Shown: piece by piece, positions 34,698 through 45,737 of the stretch
Position numbering within the stretch: position 1 is the first letter of the stretch
How the letters are laid out: every line of letters starts with the position of its first letter
Assembly: GCA_963693305.1 (NCBI GenBank)
Contig: OY855916.1
Coordinates: 8,281,501 to 8,345,500 of the forward strand
DNA from: Meandrina meandrites
Taxonomy: Eukaryota; Cnidaria; Anthozoa; Scleractinia; Meandrinidae
Length of the DNA: 64,000 nt
Direction of reading: 5' to 3'
Position numbers and translations under genes: made by a program
Notes under the pieces: model-generated
Database searches by the model: none
Seen by the model: only the letters and a program-made list of their open reading frames with translations
Told to the model about the DNA's origin: nothing

Positions 34698-34743
34698 ACT
34701 GCATTGCTGAGGACCAAAAGGCCGAAACAGTACTGACTGCAGT
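34698..34743 (+). ncRNA. Hammerhead-like fold, degenerate (copy C)
   Basis: Paralogue of 15069-15114. Stem I and the palindrome CAGTACTG are kept, but stem II is mismatched (GGAC/GGCC) and the cleavage-site TC is AC. Confidence 0.35.
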
Positions 34744-37700
34744 TACTTACATATATATACATATATATTTTAGCAGACAAACGTTCAGCCTGGGCATTAT
34801 CCTCCAATATGCCAGCCGACTGGAGGTGTTTATTTACTAAATTTTCTCCAGTTTCGAACATGTCATGTAACGTGTGTAGGTCGTGGGAGAAAAATAGTTG
34901 ATTGATTATATTGAAATACATATCAGTAACCGTCCAACCTTGGCCTCTAAACAAGAACAATAATAAAAATATTTACCATCAAGTGAGGTGTCCAAAACAG
35001 TATCACCAGGAAAGCAGACCACCCTCAGTAAATCATTTGTGCCTCCGAACAAATTTGTAACTCACGACCCCTGTCCAGGCAACGGCAAATTGTATGTTTG
35101 GGGTACAGCATCACTTGTTTTCTTGAAAATTATCACTGGATAGCACTCAATTGGCAACGTTGTATCTATGAACAGAAAATATACCAAGACCTGTTTACTG
35201 ATTGTGAATTTCCAAAAGAATTTGCAAGCAGCAACGACTAAAGACCAAAGCGAATAAATTTCAAGGTCATAGTAATTGAGTCATTCTCAGGACACTAACT
35301 TTAAGTGTCATAAATAATTACATTAGGTTCGAAACAAGATAAACTGATTATGATCACTTTCCAAGTAACTTATCCCCATAACACTGGGCATATTTCTTGT
35401 CTCATTCGGTTCTCCCCGCCAAAAGTGAGCTTTGCGTTACGAGCCCCAAACAATAGCTGCGACGGAGACAAGGGACTATCAAAAATCGAAATTAATTTTC
35501 CAGCTCAATCTTGTGCAATTTTATCTGATTTTAGGCAACTTGCAATTGAAGTCCCGCGATGTGATTGGCCAGGGTAATTGCCAAATATTCTTTCTTAGCT
35601 TACGCACCTGTTATTTCATGTACTCCGAACTTCTCTTCTCTAACAATCACAACTTCCGCAGCCAATTTCATCTCAGCTCGAAGGGCTTGTAAGTCAGGGA
35701 GCAAAGTAAAGGTGGTCTCCATCACGAATAATTGACGTTGACATTGTCTGCATGTCGTCTTTTGAATGATGAGACGGAGCTCGTCTTTTTCAAAACTCTG
35801 TAAATAATCCAATGCAAAATGAGATAGATTGAGATATGCCACTGAAATAACCTGTGAAAACTGCGTTTGCACCGCGAAACATGGTAATTGTGTGTTAGGT
35901 GTAAAAGTAACGGAATCGTAGGGGTTCTAATTTGGCTCTAATTTTTTAATCTTAATCAACTTTTCTTAGTAATATCTTTTAAATTATGTACATATTTTAT
36001 TATACATTTTTAAGGTCTTTTACCCCCCCCCCCCCCCCCCACCCTGCTTTTTAATTTTGTTTTATTTACGTCTTGCAGTGATGGGAGCATGCCTCCCTTT
36101 GCAAGACCCCCATAATGTAGATGTAGTAGGTTCACTAACGCTGAACTGGAAAAATATCCCAAAATCCATGTACGTTTTTATTGCTTTGGTCGATTTTCTC
36201 CGATTTACTTTTAATAAGACTAGCCAAATCACTCATTCAAGTTGAAAAAAGATATGAAAATTGTCAACAAAGCTGGATGCTTGCATTGATTTTCCACGTA
36301 AAATTTATCAAATTCCAAAATATATGATCATCATTGTTTCCTTGCCATGATTTCGCGTAATAAGTAGTTAGAAAAAGTCTAGCACGTGCTAGTGACTGAT
36401 GTTTACAGTACAGTGTCCGTTAAACGTCACACTTACGTCATCACCAACACCACATTCCACCAACATGACATCAGCTTTTAAACTTGGCGGATCGAGGGCC
36501 GTCCACCTCACAGTTCTCAGTCTCAGGTCTTCACAGGTGAACAGACAGTCGGCGTCCAAATTATCTGGGCTGTCGCAGTTTGACTCCATGAAGCTGCTTA
36601 TGAATTCGCCAAGGTAAGCTGAAATGCGTTCCACATGTTCTAATCTGAAAGAGCGAAGAATGATGGTAACAATAACAGATAAATAGAATACCCACAAATC
36701 CGAGCCCTCCCCGTAGATATCTCCTTCATTTTTTTTTCAAGCTATCTTAGTAGTAAAATGTTGCTTGGCGTTTAACACCTGTCCTCCACACCAAAAAAGG
36801 CTCACTATATGTAAGAGAAGGGCGAGCATTCTCCCCATGTCGTTCACAAGTTTTTCCCTTCCCAGGCAGCTCTCCTGACATAAGTTAAATCCGAGTTGTC
36901 TTTCATCATGAGACCTGTGCCAGCTTTCTAAAGTCACTTTTTAATCAAGGCTGTAAGTGCAAATTTATGATTTACCTTGCGTACGGCAGGAGCGCTTCTG
37001 CGTTTACTCTGCTGCCATAGTGCTCACTTATAGCGGGCCAGTCCATCGACAGCTGCTCTTCCAGCACCGTTCTAACTTTCACAAGCCTCTTTCTGTTTTC
37101 CTCATCCTGAAATAAAATTATTGCATATTTTCGTCAAAGAATCGTTGTTGTTGCACGGAAAACTACCTATCTGATCACTATTTTTTTGGAGTGTCAAAGA
37201 GACAGGATGGCCTCTCATCCCATTCGTAAAAAAGTACATACACGCGTATTGTATACTTTATAACTTCCTATATAACTTCTTATAGTGCAACCAGTTTCCA
37301 GAGGCAACATTTGAACTGCTTTTTTTTCACGTTTCTTAAGAGCAAAACAAAAGGAAAGCAAAACGGAAGACATAACGACAACTTTTACCTGTATGGCCTC
37401 GCAAATGGTAAATCTCTTTCCCACAATGCCCTGCAGAACTCTTGTGGTATCATTTTTGGTAAGTGAGGCCAGCTCTTTCCAGAGTCTATGAGACTCAAGG
37501 GTCTTTCCTTTTTTTCATCCCTGCAATTTATAAAATATAATTGCATGTAACGTTAATGGTAGAGATCACCATATAAAATTAACTGGCAGGATATACCCAT
37601 ATATCAAAAGCTGAAAGATGATACGGGGGTTTCTGCCTCATCTTTGCACATACATGAATATACACCAAGGTATACTCTAAATGATTATACCTTTTGTTTT

Positions 37701-38294
37701 GTAACCAATCATGCTTGAGACTTAATTCCCACGTTGGCACATACAGTGTGATAGAGGAATACACCATGTTTGTATTCTTGGTATTGGAATGGAATTATAG
37801 TTAAAGAATCCCCGCATTAGCTTATGAATGTTGCAAGCTATTTCCACTCAAATACTGAAAATACGAATATAGTTTATTTGAAAATACTGATGTATATTAT
37901 TGTTACGGCCTCGTCTGCAAAGTGTCAGATGATCTTTCGTGCGTTTGCACAGGATGAAGTTTTTTTTTTCTGCTAGGCAAATGAATCGACGAGAGGCTTT
38001 TGGCAGAGAAGGAAGTTGTGGTTGCGCAGCGCTTTGTGAGATTTTTAACTGATGTCGACAACCTCTTTTTCTGGTCATTCTGTAAATGCTTGGGTGGGAG
38101 AGTGCTGCTGGACTCCGAGACCCGTACCCTATTCTAGACTACAATTTTTGATACATCGGCAAGTTTATCAGTACATTATACACAATCCTAGACCAAAACT
38201 CTGAGATTTTTATACCCTCACCCAGGCTTAACTGCCTGAAATCCGCACCTTTCACATCGGCCCATACCCACATAGGCTATTTATGGGAGTAACT

Positions 38295-38328
38295 CCCCCA
38301 CCCCCACCCCCACCCCCACCCCCACCCC
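38295..38328 (+). repeat. (CCCCCA)n microsatellite, expanded copy
   Basis: Longer array than the paralogous 10036-10057. Confidence 0.85.
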
Positions 38329-38980
38329 AGTATACTATCCTGCCATGTACGGGTGATGGGTAACATTGACCTCCTGACCATACATGGGCATCGCGCACAT
38401 TTGTTAAATAACTGAAAGACCGGTAAACTACATCCTTGCCTTTTAAACAACATGTACATATACCTTTTACTTCTCCGTTTTCGAACATGTCGAAAATCCT
38501 TCTAACAAGGGACCAGGTACCTTGGTCCACCTTTGATATGGCTAACCATGGGCTGTAGGAATTGATGCTCTTGATAAGAAAGAAAATTGTTCTTTATGTA
38601 AGGTTTGTGAAATGACATTGTAATAAGCACTCCTTAGAAATATACTTGTTAACTGAATACTCGTACATTGCTTCTCTCCTTAAATCGCGCTCAAAGCACA
38701 ATTCCCTCTGTAAAAATGAACGCAGGGAATCATGGTTGTCTCAGGGAAATGTCTTTAAGAAAAACGCTCCGCATATGTCTCAGTTCTAGTCAAATATCCG
38801 ATCTGTTATTAGTAGAATATTTCACTTTAACAAAATGTTATCAGAACCCAATTAGATTTTTCTTTGCTGTATAAATGTGTCATGTACCTTTCCTTCTGGT
38901 AGAAGTAATTGACATTTGATCCTGCAGTCTTTCGGTTGATTAGCAGGAGGATCAATGTCTGAGAGTATAATTCAATAACA

Positions 38981-40692
38981 CTAGGTATAGTTAACACTAC
39001 AGCTGCCCCCGCTGTTAATCTTTTTTTCTCAGCGCAATTTGTTTCTCAATCAATTATTTCGCTTGATATTTTGGCTATTCTATTTTCTTAATTGATTGAA
39101 AATCAGGTTTCTGTTTTGAACAGTCTTGCGATAATTCAGAAGAAAACACTAATTTTTCTCGTGTTCTGCTCACAAAGTATCACTTGTTTCTGGCCTACTC
39201 TTTTTCAAGATCATGGGACGAGGACGTGCCATTTAAAACAAACTTTTAGTATGAATTGTTGAAGCCAAGTAGCTAAGTAAAACAAAGCCAAACTATGAGA
39301 AAATTCTGAAAGACGAATAACACGTAAATGTAATTACACGAACGCATCCCCAACTTCCTGAGATCATTTTCAGCTTTTTTTGCTGTAATGAGTGATCTCA
39401 GCATAGTTAGTAGAGGTGAGGTCCCCTCTACTAACTATGATCTCAGCGAGGATAAACTTCGGTAATATTCAAATTCAAACGTTTTAAAACTACCAGTTAG
39501 GATCAGCTGTTTTCAGATTTTTTGTTTCAATATATTAGGGCTGGGAGCTCAAGCAACAATGACAAACTTGACAGCGGAGCTCGAAACGGATGCCAAAAGA
39601 TTTCTCACCTCTGTCAATAGAAGCGCCTGCCGTGAGACTTGATTATCTCAAGAACTCTTTTGAATTCTCTTTCCTTCTCGACAAGTCTCAGTTACAAATT
39701 TTACTTAAATGCCTGAAGACTGATCGAGTCTTTTATATCATATTTCTACCACTTGAGTTTTTTTATTTAATGTCATATGATGTTCCGCCTAAAAGCCGAA
39801 AACACTGGATCGACAGTGGGCTAGTTATATATGTATGTCTCAAGTGAAAACTTTCTCACTTCTCTGCGAGTTTCAATGCTCGCGGTATCTTTTATAAACT
39901 TTTCTTCTTTAACTCTTTTTGAACTTATCGCAGCTGCTAACTTTATATCTTGGTTGTGGCCTGAGTCTTTCAAACCCCTCGTGTAAAGTGTGATTTGTGT
40001 CTGACAAATCTCGATTTCGGATTGAGTCTGTCAATCCTGCGAGCGAACGAGAGCTGCTCGCAACACGCTAACAAGAGAAATTTCTAGACCAATACGTACT
40101 GTTCTTGTTTTTGATCATATCAATTGCGTAAGTTTCGGCTTCTAGACCTTGTGAAATCAATAAAGCTCGAAGGAAACCCGAAGGAAACTGCAGCAACCCA
40201 ACTGCAATCAACGTTTGCAAGCGTCGTTTGTTGACTATTGTTGTGATTTGTGCACGTGGTCTGTCATCATCACCCAATCATGGTTCATCTTACGTCATCT
40301 TTGACCAATCACCGTACAGGGCATTTTATCACACCTACCGATACTACTTGCGGGCATTATATCACCCCTACCGATACTACTTGCGGTCCCCCTTTTGCCA
40401 AGTCGAGATTTTGTCTGGTATGTGTTGTCTGTAAGACACATAGGTTTAGGAAAACTTTCATTATGAACCATAGTTTTAATTATAATTAGGTTGTAATATT
40501 TTATCTTGTATAATATAAATTTTATTGTAAAGTATTTCGTAATTCAGCCGCTTCGGCGGCTGCAAGGAATTTGCTAATAAATCTATCTATCTATCTATCG
40601 TATATACTATATATATATAGTCTATATACGCGCGGACTACAATGATGCCTCCTCGGGTTTTGGCATCTGGGCCAAAACCCTGCGGGGGCAAC
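38981..40692. mobile_element. Uncharacterised 1.7-kb insertion in unit C
   Basis: Modules A' and B read straight across this point (ttcaataacaaaacagaa). Near the ends, gctgcccccgctg and the reverse complement of cgggggcaacaa are loosely inverted. It contains a (ctat)n tract at about 40584, a gccgcttcggcggc hairpin at about 40547 and a 36-bp hairpin at 39403. The 85-codon ORF at 39590 has no recognised features. Confidence 0.6.
39403..39438. repeat. 36-bp hairpin flanked by 9-bp direct repeats
   Basis: atagttagtagagg and its complement around a short loop, flanked exactly by GATCTCAGC at 39394-39402 and 39439-39447. It looks like a minimal insertion with a 9-bp target duplication or the footprint of a larger element. 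Confidence 0.7.
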
Positions 40693-42102
40693 AACAGAAA
40701 TGAGTACACTCGTAGTCGACCCGCCTAAACGACTTTTTTTTCTTTGAAATTTTAGCGACTCTTTAGTCTTATGTGATGTCCGGCCGCGAGAAAATATATC
40801 TCTTGGCTTTCTTTCTAAACATCAAATTTCAAAAAGAAAACCTTAAGCCGATAGTTTCCTTGACCAAACCACTCTATTGCCTTTGATTGTTTACCAATAA
40901 AATAGTAATTTTCGTCCACACACCCTTTCAAATTTTAAAAATGTAGACCTTCTTTATTTTTTCGAGATGTTGGACATCCTTCAGAGGAATCTTTAAAGAT
41001 GAACTGCCACACTGTCTGTAGTTTTAGATACTTTCGTTATTTTAAACGTATGTTCTATATATCTACTAATAGGTAAGTTAAGTAAAGAATTTTAACTTAC
41101 ATATTCGCGTGAACTCATTTGTACAGATCTCTGTTGCTTGTTGTGCTGGCTGCCTAACCAGACAACTTCTTCCTCAGTGAAGTCGCTATAGATTGCTGCA
41201 TTAACTACACATTTTTCAGAATTTCCACTGTAAAGTTTTCGCAGTGCAGACCGTAGATATAAAACAGATATTGTTATAACAAACTTTGCTTTTTGCGGTT
41301 TATTTCTATTATTTAAAAGACATCGCATCAATTGGCGTTTTCATCATATTTTTTCAGAGTAGTTTTTAAAATTTCTCAGTTTTATATAAAAAGATTAAAA
41401 ACATGAAACAAACAGCGGTAATAAACATTGTGAAATTTCGTATTTTACAAAAAGATGTTTTCTTTCGACACAGCTAATAACTCTAACCGTAACCCTTATT
41501 GAATTATCATATATTAAAAAGACATAACTTTTTGATTTTGACTTTGAATCATTTGAAGGGCTATGCTGTAGCTTGCTGTCCTATCCATTTCTTCTCTTGC
41601 TACGAGCCAGTTTTTTTTTGTCGTCGAAATGCATATTGAGCTGGGTCTTTATATTCGAATAAGTCTAAGTGTGTAACGTCGGTTTTTGGACGACTATAAC
41701 GTACTTAGTAATAACCAATGAAATCTTCAATTTAAGCAAGTAGTATATTAACTCACAAGTAATGCGTTCCACCCAGTATATACAAGGAAGAATCCTCTTT
41801 GAGAACATCGCTGTCATCAAAAGGGTTACCGACCCTTGCCAGGTACACGATGCTGCTTAAGGATAATTCTTGTAGCATTCAATCTTTGATGTAATCGACA
41901 AAGCTGTTGCTAAGTTGTCTTGTCTGGTAGCTTTGACTTCTATTTTTTCAAGGGGGATCTTGAAGACGTCTGAAAGATACACATATGCGGTATGCGAATT
42001 TTTCTCAAAAATTACTCAAAAAATCAAGGCCGAATCTCTTGATCTCTTGCCAATAATTGAAGGTCCATGCCACGTATACAAATACCTTAATATAACCAAA
42101 TA

Positions 42103-42292
42103 CAGTCAACTCTCTCTTAACGGTCACCTTTATAAGACGGACACCTCTTTAAAACGGGCAGTTAGTGTTGGTCCCGTCCATGTCGTTTTTCAGTCATTTT
42201 ACAGTAACTAAACTTCCTATAAGACAGACACCTCTCTTAGACGGACAGTTGGAGCCGGTCCCGACGGTGTCCGTCTTAGGGAGAGTTGACTG
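42103..42292. mobile_element. 190-bp pogo-like MITE (unit C)
   Basis: Same ends, length and TA flanks as 19871-20060. Confidence 0.8.
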
Positions 42293-42708
42293 TACTACAA
42301 ACTATTGTCAAATAGGATATACCTTTAGTACCATGTACAATTCGCTTTTTGGCTACCGCAGCAGAGGTTGCTCAAAGTACTTGCAGCTATTCTGGTCACA
42401 ATTCTAAGAAATCGTGGAATCATTCGTAGAAATCATAATCTCTCATGATCACAAAACGTCTCTAATAACGCTCCGTGATTGGTTAATTACACAAAAGTTA
42501 TCCACTGTCGTGATCTTGTTTCAGCCTTTCAATCAATTTGCCAAGAAATCTGCCAACGGATAAGTTATCTGACAGCTTCTTAAAACTTGTAGGTCAAGTT
42601 GTATTGCTCTTGTTTCTCCAATATTTTACAAGTCAGAACTGACTAATAACGCTTCCCCGAGACTGCTTGAGGCCTTTTCAGTTGCACTCTTCGTTTTCGC
42701 TTTTAATC

Positions 42709-42723
42709 ATGTTGATATTAAAA
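42709..42723 (+). pseudogene. Relic TRIM start region, copy C
   Basis: cgttttcgcttttaatcATG corresponds to the relics at 12661 and 20463, but the next codons have changed (ATG TTG ATA). In unit A the equivalent ATG is gone (about 735). Confidence 0.35.
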
Positions 42724-42845
42724 CCCTAAAATTTTGAAAAAACGGACCCCCATTACTTTCGGACATTTGAGCTAAAATAAGTGATTTTTTTTTCAGTTAT
42801 TTGTTTACTTTGTTTAGTCTACCGCCCGTGTGTCTTTCTTTTCAG

Positions 42846-42942
42846 AATTACTCATGGTGAAATATCTGATGGTTCATTGCGTTTTTTTGAATGCCACACT
42901 GAGCCCGTGATCAAAAGATTGTTTGAATGGCGTCCTCACTGA
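42846..42942 (+). CDS. Exon W, copy C
   Basis: Acceptor ttttcag, phase 1, open to TGA 42940-42942. Reads ITHGEISDGSLRFFECHT and ends FEWRPH. See copies A and B. Confidence 0.45.
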
Positions 42943-43117
42943 GCAGAACGTAGACTTTGAAACAACAACAATGATAAAATGCTTTTCAATAAGACAAACA
43001 TTTCTGGTAAGAAAAATACAACCTTAATGAGATTAAATATTTGGCCGAATTTCTTATCTTCAAGCGAAGACTCAACGAGGCGAAGCCGACATGACTATCG
43101 CTTCTAAAGGTTACAGT

Positions 43118-44078
43118 CAGGGCCCGCGCAGCAAGATTTTGACTGGGGGGGCTTAAACGTGAGCCAGCTTTTTTTTTTTTTCGGGGGGGGGGGGGTGGGA
43201 AGTGGCATGCTACCCTTGGAAAATTTGGGTTTTAGTTACTCTCAGACACCGGAAGGTCTTTCTAAAATTATGCTGCTTAAACGTAGGGTCTGCAAGAGAT
43301 TACTGCAATTTATTTGCGCTGGCCTTCGAGCTGGCGTTATTTAGATTTGTTACATCGCACCGATGAGTCCCAAAAAGGACGAAACAGCTGTCCCTGCTTT
43401 ATCGGTTCTGTTCCTGTTGGTGTCTTGCAAAGTTAATTTTACACGTAGTATCAGCCTTGTTGTAATGTCTTTGCAATATTAGTAGATTCAACATTTAGAA
43501 CCAGACCTATAGATTCACTATCAAATCCTGCTTGAAACAATATAATTTACTCCAACCCAGTACTACTGCCATTAGCCTTTACAAACCTTGAATCCGCCGT
43601 TTTCTGCTACATTTCATATATCATATATATCAATCAATAGAAATTAACGAATAAAATTTTAGCATAAATTAATTTGTTCAAAGACGCCGAAATTTCTCTT
43701 CTGTTATTGCTATGATCTGCAAATTCGTTTGAGATGTCAAAAAGTCATTCTTCATGACTTTCATTATTGTCAGGTTGCTAAGTCTCTCTTGCGTCATTGT
43801 TGAGAAAAAATTTCAGCCTTTAGGCGATAGGGTGCTGAATGATTGTTCACCAGGATTTACCAATATGGAACAAAATCAAAAAAACAGTTTATTACCAGCT
43901 TCTGGAAAGGCGTTCAAATGAAATACTTTTAGTAATTGTTCGTTCAATAATAATTATTTTTTGCATTTCTTTCTTTCTTTACTTGTTTATTTACTTAAGT
44001 TCTTATTATTTTTTCCTTTTACTGTGAAAAAGTGGGGGGGCTAAAGCCCCCCCAGCCCCTCCCTCTGCGCGGGCCCTG
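43118..44078. mobile_element. hAT-like MITE carrying a hammerhead-like motif
   Basis: Ends CAGGGCCCGCGCAG and CTGCGCGGGCCCTG, flanked by ACAGT (43113-43117, 44079-44083). Units A and B show the empty site (ggttacagtcca). 961 bp, no transposase. Sub-terminal gggggggct/agcccccc tracts lie at both ends. Confidence 0.85.
43360..43392 (+). ncRNA. Hammerhead-like core with palindromic stem III
   Basis: CCGATGA (one change from CUGAUGA), stem II GTCC/GGAC with loop CAAAAA, GAAA, self-complementary CAGCTG, then TC. No matching stem I was found on the two sides, so it may be a fragment. Confidence 0.4.
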
Positions 44079-44210
44079 ACAGTCCAGTCCAAAATCGTTA
44101 ACTTAAGTAATTTATTTCCCGTGAAATAAAAGTGTTTATGACTCCTATCCACCCATATTGATTTAATATCTGAATGTATTATTATTAACTGAGAGGGAAA
44201 TAAGAGAGGA

Positions 44211-44291
44211 ATGGCGGTGAGTAGGGTCAAGCAAACGGTGATGGAGAGTATGTTAAAAGGATTGAGCAATAATCACAAGACTATCTGGTGA
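44211..44291 (+). CDS. Conserved 26-codon ORF upstream of TRIM C
   Basis: Starts MAVSRVKQTVMESM and ends SNNHKTIW. The Kolobok-like foldback inserted at a TTAA two bases after its stop codon. Confidence 0.3.
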   Translation: MAVSRVKQTVMESMLKGLSNNHKTIW

Positions 44292-44296
44292 CTTAA

Positions 44297-44930
44297 AGGA
44301 GAAGTTCACTCCAGAAAGGCCATTTATTTTCTTTACGCCAATAAAAAGTTTATACAAAAATATGTTATTCACCAAAATTTCAGCTTCCAACGAGCGCTAA
44401 ATCCCTACGAAATCGTTCCCTAAAGTAGCCCAAAATTCGACAACTGAACGCCGCCATCTTGGAGCTAGTAATGTATGCGTGACGTCAAAGAGTTCAGCCT
44501 GAAGTTTAGCGGGAAAATTTAAATACTTTAAACTCCTTGTTTCTTTGAAGTGGCTTTTGTTCGTCAAAATGCCTGTCTGAAAGGAAAGAAAAGGTGAAAG
44601 GTTTTTTTGTATCTCTTGGAGCTCTGTTTGAGAAACATGGAGCTGCACAAACAGGTATTTTGACAAACAAAAGCCACTTCAAAGAAACAAGGAGTTTAAA
44701 GTATTTAAATTTTCCCGCTAAACTTCAGGCTGAACTCTTTGACGTCACGCATACATTACTAGCTCCAAGATGGCGGCGTTCAGTTGCCGAATTTTGGGCT
44801 ACTTTAGAGAAAGATTTCGTAGGGATTTAGCGCTCGTTGGAAGCTGAAATGTTGGTGAATAACATATTTTTGTATAAACTTTTTATTGGCGTAAAGAAAA
44901 TAAATGGCCATTCTGGAGTGAACTTCTCCT
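44297..44930. mobile_element. Kolobok-like foldback element, copy 2
   Basis: Near-palindromic 634 bp flanked by TTAA (44293-44296, 44931-44934). Units A and B show the unoccupied or mutated site (gacttaaataac and gacttacataac). The loop (about 44577-44658) is the reverse complement of the loop in copy 1, so the THAP-like start lies on the minus strand. Confidence 0.75.
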
Positions 44931-45630
44931 TTAAATAACAATAGACATTTCACTGGGCAATAGTCACGAGTTTCGACGGAAAAATACATAGGCTCGATTT
45001 AAGTTAATTACGTTAGAGCCATAAGAGGTGGGGTCTGCGAGTTCAACCCTCCTCCCCCCTACCTTCCCAGCTTTTATTTTTATTTTCCGGAGGGAGGGGA
45101 CTTTTTTCTCCTACACAATGATCGGTACTAGCTAATTTTATTTGACTCTGTAAGATTGAAACTATAAATCGGCCATGTCGCATGGCCAAATTTTATCCCA
45201 ATACTTGGCTGGTATACAGGCTCTTTCGAAACAAAGCTCGACTGTTCGATAAAAAATTGACCCAGGTAACCTGGGTAACGAAACATAAATATATTTTAAG
45301 TCAAAAATCACAAAAAATTTTCCATTTTAAGAACAACAGTCGTGTTCTGATGTTCTATCAGGGAATAGAAAACAGTGGGAGAACCAATCAGAATCGCGGA
45401 TTTACAACAAAACACGAATAAGTTTTCACCATAGTGAAACAAACATCGATAAATTAAAGAACGTACCACATACCGGTGGATCCTAACAACATTTCAAGCA
45501 TGTTTGTCCAGTAATCTGATCTGAAAAGTTAGCAGAAGCTTTGATTTGAAGGTCATGCTCGTGATCACAGTTCTAAGAATCCTTGGCGTAGATTCATATA
45601 ATGTGTCAAAACATGTCGAATACCACTCTG

Positions 45631-45640
45631 TGATTGGTCA
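45631..45640 (+). promoter_or_regulatory. CCAAT box upstream of TRIM C
   Basis: tgattggtca, 107 bp before the start codon, as in units A and B. Confidence 0.45.
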
Positions 45641-45737
45641 TTATTATCAGGCTAAAAGCAACCATCCGATCCGATCAGTTCAACATTGTTGGAGGCGTTC
45701 ACAACTCCAAACCCTTCGTCGTTTTCCGACTTAAATC

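Larger units (their letters stand above)
34105..41915 (-). pseudogene. Gene X, copy C (most complete, several lesions)
   Basis: Minus-strand exons, 5' to 3': coding region at 41755-41915 (VYLARVGNPFDD, then SSLYILGGTHYL); exon I about 41500-41700; J 41101-41251; K 38888-38958; N 37389-37520; O 36976-37106; P 36437-36644; Q 35608-35851; R 34977-35165; S 34751-34944; terminal exon 34105-34235 ending SGNFIDYL. O, P and Q splice in matching phase. Lesions: TGA at 35062-35064 (TGC in copy B), 46 nt missing from exon K, a 9-A run shifting exon I, a lost AG before exon J, and a TGA in the first region. The GGTHYL motif followed by EEEVVWLGSQHN recalls ParB/sulfiredoxin-fold proteins; this is only a suggestion. 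Confidence 0.6.
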
